This document shows, in pieces, positions 45,132 to 55,370 of a DNA stretch of 59,901 bases. The DNA is from an uncultured Bacteroidales bacterium. Lineage in GTDB: Bacteria > Bacteroidota > Bacteroidia > Bacteroidales > F082. Where the stretch lies: positions 1 through 59,901 of the forward strand of contig CAMZAM010000014.1 of NCBI GenBank assembly GCA_947304185.1, in the 5' to 3' direction. Below the pieces are notes generated by a model. It worked only from the letters and a program-made list of their open reading frames with translations, made no database searches and had not been told where the DNA came from. Within the stretch, counting starts at the first letter, position 1; each line of letters opens with the position of its first letter. Both the position numbers and the translations under genes were made by a program.

Positions 45132-48100
45132 TTATTCAAACGTAATTTCAAGTCCGAGTCCGCGCAATTCGTGAACCAAAACATTGAATGACTCAGGAAT
45201 ACCTGGTGTCGGCATGTTCTCGCCCTTGACGATAGCCTCGTAAGCCTTAGCACGGCCAACGACATCGTCTGACTTCACTGTCAGAATTTCCTGAAGGACG
45301 TTAGATGCACCGAATGCCTCGAGTGCCCAAACCTCCATTTCACCGAAACGCTGACCACCGAACTGTGCTTTACCACCAAGAGGCTGCTGCGTAATCAACG
45401 AGTATGGTCCGATTGAACGTGCGTGCATCTTGTCGTCGACCATGTGGTGCAGCTTCAACATGTAGATGTAACCCACTGTAGCCTTCTGATCGAACGGCTC
45501 GCCTGTCTCGCCGTCGTAAAGCTGAACTCTACCGTTCTCCGGCAAACCAGCCTTCTTCATATATTCGTTGATTTCTTCCAATGTAGCACCGTCGAAGATA
45601 GGTGTAGCGAACTTCAAACCGAGCTCGTGACCTGCCCATCCAAGAACGGTCTCGTAAATCTGACCCAAGTTCATACGTGAAGGCACGCCCAATGGGTTCA
45701 ACACGATGTCGACAGGTGTTCCGTCCTCAAGGAACGGCATGTCTTCTTCGCGAACGATTCTTGAAACGATACCTTTGTTACCGTGACGACCTGCCATCTT
45801 ATCACCGATGTTAAGCTTACGTTTCTGTGCCACGTAAACCTTTGCCATCTGGACAATACCATTCGGCAACTCATCGCCAACGCTTGCCACGTTCTTCTTG
45901 CGGCTGTAAACACCGTTGATTTCCTTGCACTTGATGTTGTAGTTGTTCACCAACTTCACGATGCAGTCGTTAATCTCGGCGTCTGTAGTCCACTTATAAG
46001 GATTGACGGTCATGTAGTCGATCTGTGACAATGCCTTCTGGGTGAATTTCACCTTCTTAGGGATGATGGTCTCCTTGAAGTTGTTGTAAACACCTGTTGA
46101 AGTTCTGCCGTTCAACATCGACATGAGCTTCTCCATCATACGCGCCTTCAAGGCGTCGAGCTCTTTCTGGCATTCGGCGTCGAGTTCAGCGATGATGTCC
46201 TTATCTTTTGACTTAGCCTTACGATCTTTAACCACGCGTGAGAACAAGCGTTTTCCGATGACGACGCCCTTCATTGAAGGACCTGCCTTGAGTGATGCAT
46301 TCTTCACATCGCCTGCCTTGTCGCCGAAGATGGCGCGCAACAGTTTCTCCTCAGGTGTCGGATCGGTCTCGCCCTTAGGCGTGATCTTACCTATTAATAT
46401 ATCGCCTTCCTTGACATCGGCACCGACGCGGATCAGACCGTTCTCGTCCAAATCCTTGGTGGCGTCAGCACTGACGTTCGGGATGTCGTTGGTCAACTCT
46501 TCCAAACCACGTTTCGTGTCACGCACCTCAAGGGTGAATTCCTCGATGTGGATTGAGGTGAAGAGGTCTTCCTTGACTATCTTCTCAGAAATCACGATAG
46601 CATCCTCGTAGTTGTAACCCTTCCAAGGCATGAATGCAACCTTCAAGTTACGACCTAATGCGAGGTCGCCGCCCTGTGTTGCATAACCTTCGGTGAGGAT
46701 CTGTCCCTTCGTCACCTTCTGGCCTTTTCTTACGATAGGCTTCTGGTTGATGCTTGTGCTCTGGTTAGTTCTAATATATTTAATAAGGTTATATGTCTTC
46801 ACATCGTCATCAAAGCTCACGAGACGTTCTTTGTCGGTTCTGTCGTACTTGATAGTGATCTTTGTTGAATCGACATAGATGACTTCGCCGTCGCCTTCTG
46901 CTTCGACTAATGTACGTGAATCCCTTGCCACATAATGCTCGATGCCTGTTCCGACGATAGGAGCTTCAGGTGACATCAACGGCACTGCCTGACGCATCAT
47001 GTTAGATCCCATCAAAGCACGGTTAGCGTCGTCGTGCTCCAAGAACGGAATCAATGATGCAGCAACAGATGACATCTGGTTAGGTGCCACGTCGATGAGG
47101 TCGAGCTGATCAGGTGTAACAATAGGATAATCAGCGACATAACGTGCTTTCAGCATCTCCTCAGTGATATGACCTTCGTCATCCATCTGAGTGCATGCCT
47201 GAGCGATGATCTTGTTGTCTTCCTCTTCTGCGGTGAGATAAACAGGCGGATTCTGGAAGTCGACATTACCTTCCTTCACCTCGCGGTAAGGGGTCTCGAT
47301 GAATCCCAGGTTGTTGATCTTAGCAAACACGCAGAGTGACGAGATAAGACCGATGTTAGGACCTTCAGGTGTCTCGATGGTACACAGACGACCGTAGTGT
47401 GTGTAGTGAACGTCACGCACCTCGAAACCTGCACGGTCACGTGAGATACCGCCAGGACCCAAAGCAGAGATACGACGTTTGTGTGTCAACTCCGACAACG
47501 GGTTGGTCTGATCCATGAACTGTGACAGCTGGTTGGTGCCGAAGAACGAGTTGATCACCGATGACAATGTCTTTGCATTGATCAGGTCGGTTGGTGTGAA
47601 TGACTCGTTGTCACGGACGTTCATACGCTCACGGATGGTTCTTGCCATACGTGCAAGACCCACGCCGAACTGTGCGTACAGCTGTTCGCCCACGGTTCTA
47701 ATACGACGGTTGCTCAAGTGGTCGATATCATCAACTTCAGCCTTCTGGTTTGAAAGCTCGATCAAGTACTTGATGATAGCGATTATATCTTCATTTGTCA
47801 AAACCTTGACGTCATCCGGAATGTTCAAGCCGAGTTTACGGTTGATACGATAGCGGCCGACTTCACCAAGGTCATAACGTTTATCGGAGAAGAAGAGCTT
47901 TCTGATCATGTCGCGTGCTGTTTCCTCATCAGGTGGTTCTGCGTTACGCATCTGACGGTAGATATATTCGACAGCGTCTTTCTCCGAGTTGGTTGTATCT
48001 TTTTGTAACGTGTTGAAAATGATGGCGTAGTCGTTGGTGTTGATTTCTTCTCTGTCGAGGAGGATGGTCTTAACGCCTTTCTCGATGATCTTATCGATAT

Positions 48101-48938
48101 GTTCGTTTTCGAGTATGACACCGCGTTCGATAACGATTTCGTTACGTTCGATTGTCACGCATTCACCAGTCTCTTCGTTGATGAAGTCTTCAAACCATGA
48201 GTGCAACACTTTTGCTGCAAGTCGACGACCCACCACACGTTTCAAACCGCTCTTTGTCACCTTCACTTCCTCGGCGAGGTTGAAAATGTCGAGGATCTCC
48301 TTATCGGTTTCATATCCGATAGCGCGGAGCAATGTGGTGATAGGCAACTTCTTCTTGCGGTCGATATAGGCATACATCACGTTGCTGATATCGGTCGAGA
48401 ATTCCATCCAGGAGCCCTTGAACGGGATGATACGCGCTGAATACAGCGTTGTTCCGTTGGTGTGCACGCTTGAGCCGAAGAAAACGCCCGGAGAACGGTG
48501 TAATTGTGAAACCACAACACGTTCTGCGCCGTTTATGACGAAAGTACCCTGTGGTGTCATATACGGAATCAAGCCGAGATACACATCTTGGACAACGGTT
48601 TCGAAATCTTCATGCTCATCATCGTTGCATGAAAGTTTCAGTTTTGCCTTGAGTCTTACGCAATAGCTCAAGCCACGTTCTATACATTCAGCGATAGTAT
48701 ATTGTGGGGCATCAATGTAGTAGTCGAGGAACTCGAGTGTAAAGTTGTTTCTGGCGTCGGTAATAGGGAAATTCTCCGCAAATACCTTGAACAGGCCTTC
48801 GTTCTTACGATTGTCAGGATTAGTCTCGAGCTGGAAGAAATCACGGAATGACTTCAGCTGAATATCCAGAAAATCAGGATAGTCGAAAGGCTTCTTGATT
48901 GACGCGAAACTGATTCTATCTAATTTAATGTCTGCCAA
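45132..48938 (-). CDS. rpoB: DNA-directed RNA polymerase subunit beta
   Basis: The 1268-residue second largest subunit, carrying the rifampicin-binding region ([23 protein letters not shown], shown in parts: [13 protein letters not shown] and [19 protein letters not shown]) with the usual sensitive residues Asp, His and Ser/Arg in place. The C-terminus retains [20 protein letters not shown]. Between it and rplL lies a structured 138-base gap. Confidence 0.98.
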   Translation of the reverse strand: MADIKLDRISFASIKKPFDYPDFLDIQLKSFRDFFQLETNPDNRKNEGLFKVFAENFPITDARNNFTLEFLDYYIDAPQYTIAECIERGLSYCVRLKAKLKLSCNDDEHEDFETVVQDVYLGLIPYMTPQGTFVINGAERVVVSQLHRSPGVFFGSSVHTNGTTLYSARIIPFKGSWMEFSTDISNVMYAYIDRKKKLPITTLLRAIGYETDKEILDIFNLAEEVKVTKSGLKRVVGRRLAAKVLHSWFEDFINEETGECVTIERNEIVIERGVILENEHIDKIIEKGVKTILLDREEINTNDYAIIFNTLQKDTTNSEKDAVEYIYRQMRNAEPPDEETARDMIRKLFFSDKRYDLGEVGRYRINRKLGLNIPDDVKVLTNEDIIAIIKYLIELSNQKAEVDDIDHLSNRRIRTVGEQLYAQFGVGLARMARTIRERMNVRDNESFTPTDLINAKTLSSVINSFFGTNQLSQFMDQTNPLSELTHKRRISALGPGGISRDRAGFEVRDVHYTHYGRLCTIETPEGPNIGLISSLCVFAKINNLGFIETPYREVKEGNVDFQNPPVYLTAEEEDNKIIAQACTQMDDEGHITEEMLKARYVADYPIVTPDQLDLIDVAPNQMSSVAASLIPFLEHDDANRALMGSNMMRQAVPLMSPEAPIVGTGIEHYVARDSRTLVEAEGDGEVIYVDSTKITIKYDRTDKERLVSFDDDVKTYNLIKYIRTNQSTSINQKPIVRKGQKVTKGQILTEGYATQGGDLALGRNLKVAFMPWKGYNYEDAIVISEKIVKEDLFTSIHIEEFTLEVRDTKRGLEELTNDIPNVSADATKDLDENGLIRVGADVKEGDILIGKITPKGETDPTPEEKLLRAIFGDKAGDVKNASLKAGPSMKGVVIGKRLFSRVVKDRKAKSKDKDIIAELDAECQKELDALKARMMEKLMSMLNGRTSTGVYNNFKETIIPKKVKFTQKALSQIDYMTVNPYKWTTDAEINDCIVKLVNNYNIKCKEINGVYSRKKNVASVGDELPNGIVQMAKVYVAQKRKLNIGDKMAGRHGNKGIVSRIVREEDMPFLEDGTPVDIVLNPLGVPSRMNLGQIYETVLGWAGHELGLKFATPIFDGATLEEINEYMKKAGLPENGRVQLYDGETGEPFDQKATVGYIYMLKLHHMVDDKMHARSIGPYSLITQQPLGGKAQFGGQRFGEMEVWALEAFGASNVLQEILTVKSDDVVGRAKAYEAIVKGENMPTPGIPESFNVLVHELRGLGLEITFE

Positions 48939-48977
48939 AGTGTTTATGTTTTAATTGTTTCTAAAAGCTATTATATT

Positions 48978-49063
48978 ATATAGACGGCGGTATACAACAC
49001 AATATAGGCACAAACCTCAACCCCCGTCTATATGGAGGGGCTGAGGTATTTATGCCTGTTGTA
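48978..49063 (-). promoter_or_regulatory. Structured rplL-rpoB intergenic RNA
   Basis: Three pairings are visible. ATATAGACGG (48978-48987) with CCGTCTATAT (49024-49033), 10 bp. CCTCA-CCCC (49015-49024) with GGGG-TGAGG (49037-49046). TACAAC (48993-48998) plus AGGCA (49006-49010) with TGCCT (49053-49057) plus GTTGTA (49058-49063). The first competes with the others. A partial terminator or RNase processing site between L7/L12 and rpoB would fit the position. Confidence 0.6.
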
Positions 49064-49076
49064 GCAGGAAATAAAC

Positions 49077-49457
49077 TTATTTTATTTCAACTTCTGCACC
49101 AGCTGCCTCGAGTTGAGTCTTGAGTGCATTAGCTTCTTCTTTGCTCACGCCTTCTTTAACAGCTTTAGGAGCAGCGTCAACTAAGTCCTTAGCTTCCTTA
49201 AGACCGAGGCTTGCAAGGTCCTTAACGAGCTTCACGACTGCGAGTTTCTGTGCGCCGGCTGATTTGAGGATAACGTCGAATGAAGTCTTCTCTTCAGCTG
49301 CTGCGGCTGCCTCACCACCTGCTGCTGGAGCTGCTACTGCAACTGCTGCTGCGGCTGGTTCAATGCCGTATTCTTCTTTCAAAATTGCTGCGAGTTCATT
49401 AACCTCTTTCACTGTAAGGTTCACTAATTGTTCAGCAAAAGCTTTTAAATCTGCCAT
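49077..49457 (-). CDS. rplL: 50S ribosomal protein L7/L12
   Basis: A 126-residue stalk protein that recruits GTPase factors to the ribosome. The N-terminal dimerisation helices ([20 protein letters not shown]), the Ala/Gly-rich hinge and the C-terminal factor-binding domain ([28 protein letters not shown]) are all present. Encoded downstream of L10, as usual. Confidence 0.97.
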   Translation of the reverse strand: MADLKAFAEQLVNLTVKEVNELAAILKEEYGIEPAAAAVAVAAPAAGGEAAAAAEEKTSFDVILKSAGAQKLAVVKLVKDLASLGLKEAKDLVDAAPKAVKEGVSKEEANALKTQLEAAGAEVEIK

Positions 49458-49532
49458 TTTTTTACGTTTTTATTTGTTATACAATTATTTTTATTTTTCT
49501 TAATCTTTGCTGTGAATGATAATCATTCTGAA

Positions 49533-50054
49533 TTATTCCGGTCTCTCGGATAAGGTCTTCACTATGCCGCTGAGCTTGTTGCCACCACTCTGAAGAGCGC
49601 TGATGACGTTCTTGGCTGGTGACTGGAGCAATGCGATAATGTCGGCGATGAGTTCGTTCTTCGACTTGATGTTGCACAATGTGTCAACCATGTTGTCACC
49701 GATATAGGTGCATTCCTCAATGTATGCGCCCTTAAGAATCGGCTTGTCACAAGTCTTGCGGAACTTCTTGATCAGCTTTGCAGGGGCGTTGCCATTCTCT
49801 GACAACATCATTGCTGTCGTGCCTTTGCAGACGTCGTAAAGATCACCGTAATCCTTACCTGTCTTCTGCATGGCCTTCTTCAGTAATGCGTTCTTCACCA
49901 CAACAAGCTTGACCTGGCTGTTGAAGCACATTCTTCTCAACTGACTGGTCTTCTCAGCATTCAATGCCTCGATGTCGGTCAAATAGAAATTAGGACATGC
50001 TGTCAACTGGTCCACTATCGAGTTAATGATAACTTCTTTATCTTCTTTTCTCAT
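49533..50054 (-). CDS. rplJ: 50S ribosomal protein L10
   Basis: A 173-residue base of the L10-L12 stalk. It binds 23S rRNA through the N-terminal part (LTDIEALNAEKTSQLRRMCF, VVVKNALLKKAM) and L12 dimers through its C-terminal helix. Only 20 bases separate it from rplA, so any L10 autoregulatory leader would have to lie within rplA. Confidence 0.97.
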   Translation of the reverse strand: MRKEDKEVIINSIVDQLTACPNFYLTDIEALNAEKTSQLRRMCFNSQVKLVVVKNALLKKAMQKTGKDYGDLYDVCKGTTAMMLSENGNAPAKLIKKFRKTCDKPILKGAYIEECTYIGDNMVDTLCNIKSKNELIADIIALLQSPAKNVISALQSGGNKLSGIVKTLSERPE

Positions 50055-50074
50055 GTCAATACTTATTTAAGGGT

Positions 50075-50770
50075 TTAGATGGCTACTGATTTGACGTCCA
50101 CTTGAACACCCGGACTCATTGTACTTGAGATGTAGATACTCTTGATGTAAGTACCTTTAGCTGCTGCTGGTTTCAACTTGATGATCATCGAAAGGATTTC
50201 CTTTGCGTTCTCATAAATCTTCTCAGCTGGGAAGCTCACTTTTGCAATGCGGCTGTCGATGATTCCGTATTTGTCAACTTTGAAATCAATCTTACCAGCT
50301 TTCACTTCCTTAACAGCCTTACCAATTTCCATTGTCACTGTGCCGGTCTTCGGGTTTGGCATCAATCCACGTGGTCCGAGGATTCTACCAAGAGCACCAA
50401 CCTTCGGCATCAATGCTGGCATGGTGATAATCACATCGACATCGGTCCAACCGTCTTTGATTTTCTGGACATATTCCTCAAATCCGACGAAATCAGCACC
50501 TGCGTCTTTTGCTTCCTGTTCTTTATCTGGCGTACATAATACCAACACGCGGGTAACTTTACCTGTACCGTGAGGCAGTGTCACACTACCACGAACCATC
50601 TGATTGGCTTTACGTGGGTCGACACCTAAACGTACGTTGATATCAACTGAAGCATCAAACTTGGTGTAAGTGATCTGTTTTACGATATCAACAGCTTCTG
50701 TCAAGGAGTAGGCCTTGCTTTTGTCGAACTTAGCTAAAGCTTCTTTTCTGTTTTTAGATACTTTTGCCAT
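50075..50770 (-). CDS. rplA: 50S ribosomal protein L1
   Basis: A 231-residue L1-stalk protein. Family segments are clear: [40 protein letters not shown] and [14 protein letters not shown]. It shapes the E-site stalk of the 50S subunit and often represses its own operon. Confidence 0.97.
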   Translation of the reverse strand: MAKVSKNRKEALAKFDKSKAYSLTEAVDIVKQITYTKFDASVDINVRLGVDPRKANQMVRGSVTLPHGTGKVTRVLVLCTPDKEQEAKDAGADFVGFEEYVQKIKDGWTDVDVIITMPALMPKVGALGRILGPRGLMPNPKTGTVTMEIGKAVKEVKAGKIDFKVDKYGIIDSRIAKVSFPAEKIYENAKEILSMIIKLKPAAAKGTYIKSIYISSTMSPGVQVDVKSVAI

Positions 50771-50813
50771 TTTAAATTTTTTTGTTTGTTCTACAAATGC
50801 TTAAGACTTGGTC

Positions 50814-51251
50814 TTACTTTAAAGGTGATTCGCCTGTAATCTTTATACCCATGCTACGGGCTGTGCCAGCGACCATGCTCATTGCTGATTCGATGGTGAA
50901 GCAATTCAAATCCTTCATCTTGTTCTCAGCGATAGTACGGACAGCGTCCCAAGTGATTGAACCGACCTTTGAACGGTTAGGCTCTTTTGATCCCTTGGCG
51001 ACCTTGGCAGCCTCGAGTACGGAGACAGCTACTGGAGATGCTTTTACAACGAAGTCAAAGCTCTTGTCTTTATAAACAGTGATGATGACTGGCAAAACTT
51101 TACCGGCCTGATCCTGTGTACGAGCATTGAACTGCTTGCAGAACTCCATGATGTTAACACCCTTTGAACCTAATGCTGGTCCGACAGGTGGTGCTGGATT
51201 AGCGGCTCCTCCTTTGATTTGCAGTTTAATTAATCCGCTTACTTCTTTCAT
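50814..51251 (-). CDS. rplK: 50S ribosomal protein L11
   Basis: A 145-residue protein of the GTPase-associated centre. [20 protein letters not shown] and [13 protein letters not shown] are the classic N-terminal motifs; the C-terminal RNA-binding domain ends in [10 protein letters not shown]. Needed for factor binding and stringent-response sensing. Confidence 0.97.
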   Translation of the reverse strand: MKEVSGLIKLQIKGGAANPAPPVGPALGSKGVNIMEFCKQFNARTQDQAGKVLPVIITVYKDKSFDFVVKASPVAVSVLEAAKVAKGSKEPNRSKVGSITWDAVRTIAENKMKDLNCFTIESAMSMVAGTARSMGIKITGESPLK

Positions 51252-51296
51252 TTGAATTTCTTATAAAAAGTTAAATGAAAACATTAACCATTATTC

Positions 51297-51851
51297 TTAA
51301 CTCTCTCTCTTCACCTGGAAGTAGCTGAGTTCAAGAGGTGTCTTGCGACCGAAGATCTTCACCATAACTTTGAGCTTTTTCTTCTCATCGTTGACTTCTT
51401 CGATCACGCCACTGAAACTGGAGAACGGTCCGTCGTTGACTGTCACAGTCTCGCCTACAATGAACTCGAGTTCCGAGCCCTCACCTGCTTCTGTCATCTC
51501 GTCAACTTTTCCTAAAATACGTTTGACTTCTGATGGACGAAGCGGGTCAGGTTCGCCTCCGCGTGTGCCTAAGAAGCCCAGCACATTCGGAGTTTCCTTG
51601 ATAAGATGCTTAACCTCGGCATCGAGAACAGTCTCAATGAGTACGTAGCCAGGAAGGTAATTTCTTTCCTTGCTGACTTTCTTACCGTTTCTCACCGAAT
51701 ACACCTTCTCTGTCGGGATCAAAACTTGCGAAATCAGATCCTGTAATGCAACGTTACGTGACAACTCGGCATCGAGATATTCTTTAACCTTTTTCTCTTT
51801 ACCGCTTATCGCGCGAATCACATACCATTTCTTTTCGTTCTGTTCACTCAT
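51297..51851 (-). CDS. nusG: Transcription termination/antitermination protein NusG
   Basis: A 184-residue NusG. The NGN domain ([20 protein letters not shown]) binds the RNA polymerase clamp; the C-terminal KOW domain ([20 protein letters not shown]) contacts Rho or ribosomal S10. It sits between secE and rplK in the standard order. Confidence 0.97.
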   Translation of the reverse strand: MSEQNEKKWYVIRAISGKEKKVKEYLDAELSRNVALQDLISQVLIPTEKVYSVRNGKKVSKERNYLPGYVLIETVLDAEVKHLIKETPNVLGFLGTRGGEPDPLRPSEVKRILGKVDEMTEAGEGSELEFIVGETVTVNDGPFSSFSGVIEEVNDEKKKLKVMVKIFGRKTPLELSYFQVKRES

Positions 51852-51910
51852 CTTATCTGTGATTTAATAAAGTAGTTGAATGATGATTTTTTAGATCAAA
51901 CATTTCCTTA

Positions 51911-52102
51911 TTAGAAGATGCGATAGAACGCCTCCAATAAGGTTTCAAAAGACTTATCCATCAAGTACACCACTAAAGCGATGATAAGGGAAGCAATGGA
52001 TACGACGACAGCACTACTTTGCAGTTCTTTCCAAGTAGGCCAGCTAACTTTCTGGACTAACTCGGTGTAACATTCTTTTACGTAGTTTATAAACTTTTTC
52101 AT
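51911..52102 (-). CDS. secE: Preprotein translocase subunit SecE
   Basis: A 63-residue single-helix SecE. An amphipathic segment (YVKECYTELVQKVSWPTWKE) is followed by one transmembrane helix (VVVSIASLIIALVVYLMDKS). It clamps the SecY channel. It lies between tRNA-Trp and nusG. Confidence 0.95.
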   Translation of the reverse strand: MKKFINYVKECYTELVQKVSWPTWKELQSSAVVVSIASLIIALVVYLMDKSFETLLEAFYRIF

Positions 52103-52128
52103 TTTGTTTGAACTGTTTTACTAATAAG

Positions 52129-52201
52129 CACAGGCGGAAAGACTCGAACTCTCGACACGTGGTTTTGGAGACCACCGCTCTACCAACTGAGCTACGCCTG
52201 T
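52129..52201 (-). tRNA. tRNA-Trp (CCA)
   Basis: A 73-base cloverleaf with acceptor stem ACAGGCG/CGCCTGT, discriminator G and anticodon loop CTCCAAA (CCA). The 3' CCA is not encoded. It lies between tuf and secE. Confidence 0.95.
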
Positions 52202-52240
52202 GTGTAGAGTGCCCGTGTTAGGGGCACTCTGGATTTATTC

Positions 52241-53431
52241 TTAGTCGTCAATGATTTCTGTGACCTGGCCTGAACCGACTGTTCTACCACCTTCACGGAT
52301 AGCGAAGCGGAGACCTTTGTCCATAGCGATCTCAGAGATCAAGTTCACTTCGATAGTGACGTGGTCACCTGGCATAACCATTTCCATTCCGGCTGGAAGG
52401 GTGATTTCACCGGTAACGTCAGTTGTTCTGAAGTAGAACTGAGGACGATACTTGTTTCTGAATGGGGTGTGACGACCGCCTTCTTCCTTTGAAAGGACGT
52501 AAACTTCACCTTTGAAGTGTTTGTGAGGCTTAATTGAACCTGGTTTTGCAATAACCATACCACGGCGGATCTCATCCTTATCGATACCACGGAGGAGCAA
52601 ACCTGCGTTATCGCCAGCTTCACCTTCGTCCAAAATCTTACGGAACATCTCAACACCTGTAACAGTTGATTTGAGCTTTTCAGCGCCCATACCGATAATA
52701 TCAACAGGATCACCAACTTTGATGATACCGGTCTCGATACGACCTGTAGCAACTGTACCACGACCTGTGATTGAGAACACGTCCTCGATAGGCATCAAGA
52801 ATGGTTTATCAACAGCTCTTTCTGGTTCAGGAATCCATGTATCGCAAGCGTCCATGAGTTCGTCGATCTTTGCTTCCCACTGTGGTTCGCCGTTCAAAGC
52901 GCCGAGAGCTGAACCGCGGATGATAGGAGTATTGTCACCGTCGAATTCATATTTGCTGAGGAGGTCGCGGACTTCCATCTCAACGAGTTCAAGAAGTTCT
53001 TCATCGTCAACAAGGTCGCACTTGTTCAAGAACACCACGAGGCGTGGCACACCAACCTGACGGGCGAGCAAGATATGCTCACGGGTCTGTGGCATAGGAC
53101 CGTCTGTTGCAGCGACGACGATGATAGCACCGTCCATCTGAGCAGCACCAGTAACCATGTTCTTAACATAGTCAGCGTGACCAGGGCAGTCAACGTGTGC
53201 GTAGTGACGTTTCTCTGTCTGATACTCAACGTGAGCTGTGTTGATGGTGATACCTCTTTCTTTTTCTTCTGGGGCTGAGTCGATAGCATCAAATGTCTTG
53301 ATTTCCGACAAACCCTTCTTTGACAGGTGAAGTGTGATAGCAGCTGTCAAAGTTGTCTTACCATGGTCAACGTGGCCGATTGTACCAATGTTAACGTGTG
53401 GTTTAGATCTTTCGAATTTTTCTTTTGCCAT
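52241..53431 (-). CDS. tuf: Elongation factor Tu
   Basis: A 396-residue GTPase that delivers aminoacyl-tRNA to the ribosome. Motifs are GHVDHGKTT (G1), DCPGHADY (G3), NKCDLVD (G4) and GSALGAL (G5), followed by the two beta-barrel domains and the closing [12 protein letters not shown]. It sits within a tRNA cluster, the usual Bacteroidota arrangement. Confidence 0.98.
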   Translation of the reverse strand: MAKEKFERSKPHVNIGTIGHVDHGKTTLTAAITLHLSKKGLSEIKTFDAIDSAPEEKERGITINTAHVEYQTEKRHYAHVDCPGHADYVKNMVTGAAQMDGAIIVVAATDGPMPQTREHILLARQVGVPRLVVFLNKCDLVDDEELLELVEMEVRDLLSKYEFDGDNTPIIRGSALGALNGEPQWEAKIDELMDACDTWIPEPERAVDKPFLMPIEDVFSITGRGTVATGRIETGIIKVGDPVDIIGMGAEKLKSTVTGVEMFRKILDEGEAGDNAGLLLRGIDKDEIRRGMVIAKPGSIKPHKHFKGEVYVLSKEEGGRHTPFRNKYRPQFYFRTTDVTGEITLPAGMEMVMPGDHVTIEVNLISEIAMDKGLRFAIREGGRTVGSGQVTEIIDD

Positions 53432-53491
53432 ACTATTTTTTGTTTACTTAAGGTTAATATTCAAATTAATTTACCTATTTTCATACCAAAT

Positions 53492-53564
<73 letters not shown>

Positions 53565-53570
53565 TTTTCG

Positions 53571-53643
53571 AGCGGAAGACGGGGCTCGAACCCGCTACCT
53601 AAAGCTTGGAAGGCTTTCGCTCTGCCAAATGAGCTACTTCCGC
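53571..53643 (-). tRNA. tRNA-Gly (TCC)
   Basis: A 73-base cloverleaf. Acceptor GCGGAAG/CTTCCGC; anticodon stem AAAGC/GCTTT with loop CTTCCAA (TCC); T-loop TTCGAGC. Confidence 0.95.
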
Positions 53644-53650
53644 CTCTCTG

Positions 53651-53732
53651 TGGGGGAGGGTGGACTCGAACCACCGAACTCATCCGAGGACAGATTTACA
53701 GTCTGTTGCAATTGCCGCTATGCGACTCCCCC
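53651..53732 (-). tRNA. tRNA-Tyr (GTA)
   Basis: An 82-base class II cloverleaf with acceptor GGGGGAG/CTCCCCC, anticodon loop CTGTAAA (GTA) and the long variable arm expected of bacterial tRNA-Tyr. Confidence 0.95.
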
Positions 53733-53760
53733 TTCTTGCCTTAACAATTCTTTAACTTCG

Positions 53761-53832
53761 AGCCGGCAGAGGGATTTGGACCCCCGACCCCGAGATTACA
53801 AATCACGTGCTCTACCGCTGAGCTATGCCGGC
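53761..53832 (-). tRNA. tRNA-Thr (TGT), copy 2
   Basis: A 72-base cloverleaf with acceptor GCCGGCA/TGCCGGC and anticodon loop TTTGTAA (TGT). The anticodon stem has a T-T mismatch (29-41), and the T-loop reads TCCAAAT, so position 55 is C where T is almost universal. Identical to the copy at 53854-53925. Confidence 0.9.
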
Positions 53833-53853
53833 AATAATTGCTAAGGCTCCGTG

Positions 53854-53925
53854 AGCCGGCAGAGGGATTTGGACCCCCGACCCCGAGATTACAAATCACG
53901 TGCTCTACCGCTGAGCTATGCCGGC
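53854..53925 (-). tRNA. tRNA-Thr (TGT), copy 1
   Basis: Base-for-base the same 72 nucleotides as the tRNA at 53761-53832, lying 21 bases upstream of it in transcription order. First tRNA of the Thr-Thr-Tyr-Gly-Thr-tuf transcript. Confidence 0.9.
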
Positions 53926-53948
53926 CTCTATTTCAAAGAACTGTACTC

Positions 53949-53987
53949 AAAAAAGCACACCACTTCCTTTCATCGAAAATGGTGTGC
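53949..53987 (-). terminator. hpf terminator overlapping the tRNA promoter
   Basis: On the minus strand GCACACCA (53980-53987) pairs perfectly with TGGTGTGC (53955-53962), with a possible inner TTTC/GAAA stem, then TTTTTT (53949-53954). It can terminate transcripts from hpf. The -7 box at 53987-53994 shares one base with its 5' arm. Confidence 0.65.
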
Positions 53988-54016
53988 AAAATTACAACTT
54001 TTTTATATACCGACAA
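53987..54016 (-). promoter_or_regulatory. Promoter of the tRNA-tuf operon
   Basis: Minus strand: TTG (54014-54016), 19-base spacer, TAATTTTG (53987-53994). Transcription would start near 53980, about 55 bases before the first tRNA-Thr. Confidence 0.75.
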
Positions 54017-54088
54017 CCTTTTTTTAGAAAATTTTTAATTTTTTTTTCAAAAAGGCAGTCAAATTATTGTGTATCAACAGAATAAGCC

Positions 54089-54385
54089 CTATTTGTCGAA
54101 GCGATTCTTGTACTTTTCAACCTGGTTTTTCAACGCATCGATGGCCTTGTCAACAGCCTCTTCAAACGTCTTGCACTGCTTACTCGAATATAAATCGTTG
54201 CCTTTTAACAAAATTCTGATATCCGCAATCTTGTTTTCCGGCGCATCGGTGTTGTCTAACTTCAATGTGACCTCAGCACCCTGTGCATCGTCTAACTTGC
54301 TGCACAATTTCTCAATCTTGTTCGTGATGAACTCTTCCAACTTGCTGTCTGCCTTGAAATGGACCGCGTTAATCGTAACTTTCAT
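54089..54385 (-). CDS. hpf: Ribosome hibernation-promoting factor (short HPF/RaiA type)
   Basis: A 98-residue short-form hibernation factor (VTINAVHFKADSKLEEFITN, VTLKLDN, KTFEEAVDKAIDALKNQVEK) that blocks the decoding site of idle ribosomes. It has a perfect Shine-Dalgarno sequence, AGGAGG (54391-54396), 5 bases before the ATG, which is rare in this phylum. It lies in the cluster rpsU, xerC, hpf, tRNAs, tuf. Confidence 0.92.
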   Translation of the reverse strand: MKVTINAVHFKADSKLEEFITNKIEKLCSKLDDAQGAEVTLKLDNTDAPENKIADIRILLKGNDLYSSKQCKTFEEAVDKAIDALKNQVEKYKNRFDK

Positions 54386-54422
54386 AATTACCTCCTATTT
54401 AAAAGATTAAATAATATTTTTA

Positions 54423-55307
54423 TCATTCGTCACCCAAAGGATGAGCGGTCTGATATATCTCCTTCAACTGCTCAATGGTATTGTGAGTGTAAATCTGCGT
54501 CGAGCTAAGACTGCTGTGACCCAAGATCTTCTGTATCGCCCTGATGTCGGCACCCTCATTAAGCATGTGAGTTGCGAAAGTATGCCTCAACACATGCGGG
54601 CTCTTCTGCTCGAGCGTCGTCACGCCCTCCAATATCCTATGAACCACTCGATAAACAAAGGTCGGACTCATCTCTCCTCCTCTGTCATCGACTATTAATA
54701 TAACGTTCCCGCGCGCGGGAAATTGTTCGTCGCGAACATTTTTATAGTTGTCGACCATCTCCAGCAAAGGCCTGCTTATCGGGATGATGCGCTCTTTGTT
54801 TCTCTTGCCCCTAACCTTCAACTGCATAGCCACCGCATCCACATCGCTATCCTTCAAGCCACGCAACTCCGCCTGACGCATGCCAGTCTGATATAACATC
54901 TCAAAAATCAACTCGTCGCGCACCACCTTGAAGTCGCCGTCTCCGTCAAAACGCACCTTCTCCATGTCCTGCTCAGGCACAAACTTCGCCAACTCCTTAG
55001 GCTGCTTCAACGACTTGACGCCCTGCATTGGCGAGACTTCAATAGCCTCCTCGCGCAAACAAAACTTGTAAAATGAACGCAACGATGACATCTTACGGTT
55101 GATCGAACGGTTCTCCTCCCCTAATTCCTTTTTTAAATGAACGATGTAAGAGCGCACCATGACGGTGGTCGCCTTTGTGATGTTGTTAAGCTCGTATATA
55201 TTAATAAGGTATTCCCCGAACTGCTCCAAGTCACGCTTATACGCTGACACAGTGAGATTTGAGTATCTCCTTTCCGTTTTGATATACCTTATAAACTTCT
55301 CAAGCAT
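54423..55307 (-). CDS. xerC: Tyrosine recombinase XerC-type
   Basis: A 294-residue site-specific recombinase for chromosome dimer resolution. An N-terminal SAM-like core-binding domain (YSNLTVSAYKRDLEQFGEYL) precedes the catalytic domain with Arg (TGMRQAELRGL), HVLRHTFATHML (His-x-x-Arg), GHSSLSS and the nucleophile Tyr (STQIYTH). Start at 55307 is chosen because the -7 box (55329-55336) rules out 55331. The fixed position between rpsU and hpf in Bacteroidota argues for the housekeeping Xer enzyme, not a mobile integrase. XerC versus XerD cannot be settled here. Confidence 0.85.
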   Translation of the reverse strand: MLEKFIRYIKTERRYSNLTVSAYKRDLEQFGEYLINIYELNNITKATTVMVRSYIVHLKKELGEENRSINRKMSSLRSFYKFCLREEAIEVSPMQGVKSLKQPKELAKFVPEQDMEKVRFDGDGDFKVVRDELIFEMLYQTGMRQAELRGLKDSDVDAVAMQLKVRGKRNKERIIPISRPLLEMVDNYKNVRDEQFPARGNVILIVDDRGGEMSPTFVYRVVHRILEGVTTLEQKSPHVLRHTFATHMLNEGADIRAIQKILGHSSLSSTQIYTHNTIEQLKEIYQTAHPLGDE

Positions 55308-55328
55308 AATTGCCTTCAAATTACGCTT

Positions 55329-55359
55329 CAAAGTTACGAAGCAATTTTGAAAATGTCAA
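55329..55359 (-). promoter_or_regulatory. Promoter of xerC-hpf
   Basis: Minus strand TTG (55357-55359), 20-base spacer and TAACTTTG (55329-55336). Transcription would start near 55322, 15 bases before the xerC ATG. Confidence 0.7.
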
Positions 55360-55370
55360 GTGTTTTTAAC

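Noticed and set aside
53761..53925. Duplicated tRNA-Thr as attL/attR of a lost element
   Set aside because: Only 21 bases lie between the two full copies; tandem duplication explains it more simply.
54423..55307. Tyrosine recombinase beside tRNA genes as sign of an integrated element
   Set aside because: Its place between rpsU and hpf is the conserved Bacteroidota arrangement, and there is no cargo or attachment-site repeat beyond the duplicated tRNA.
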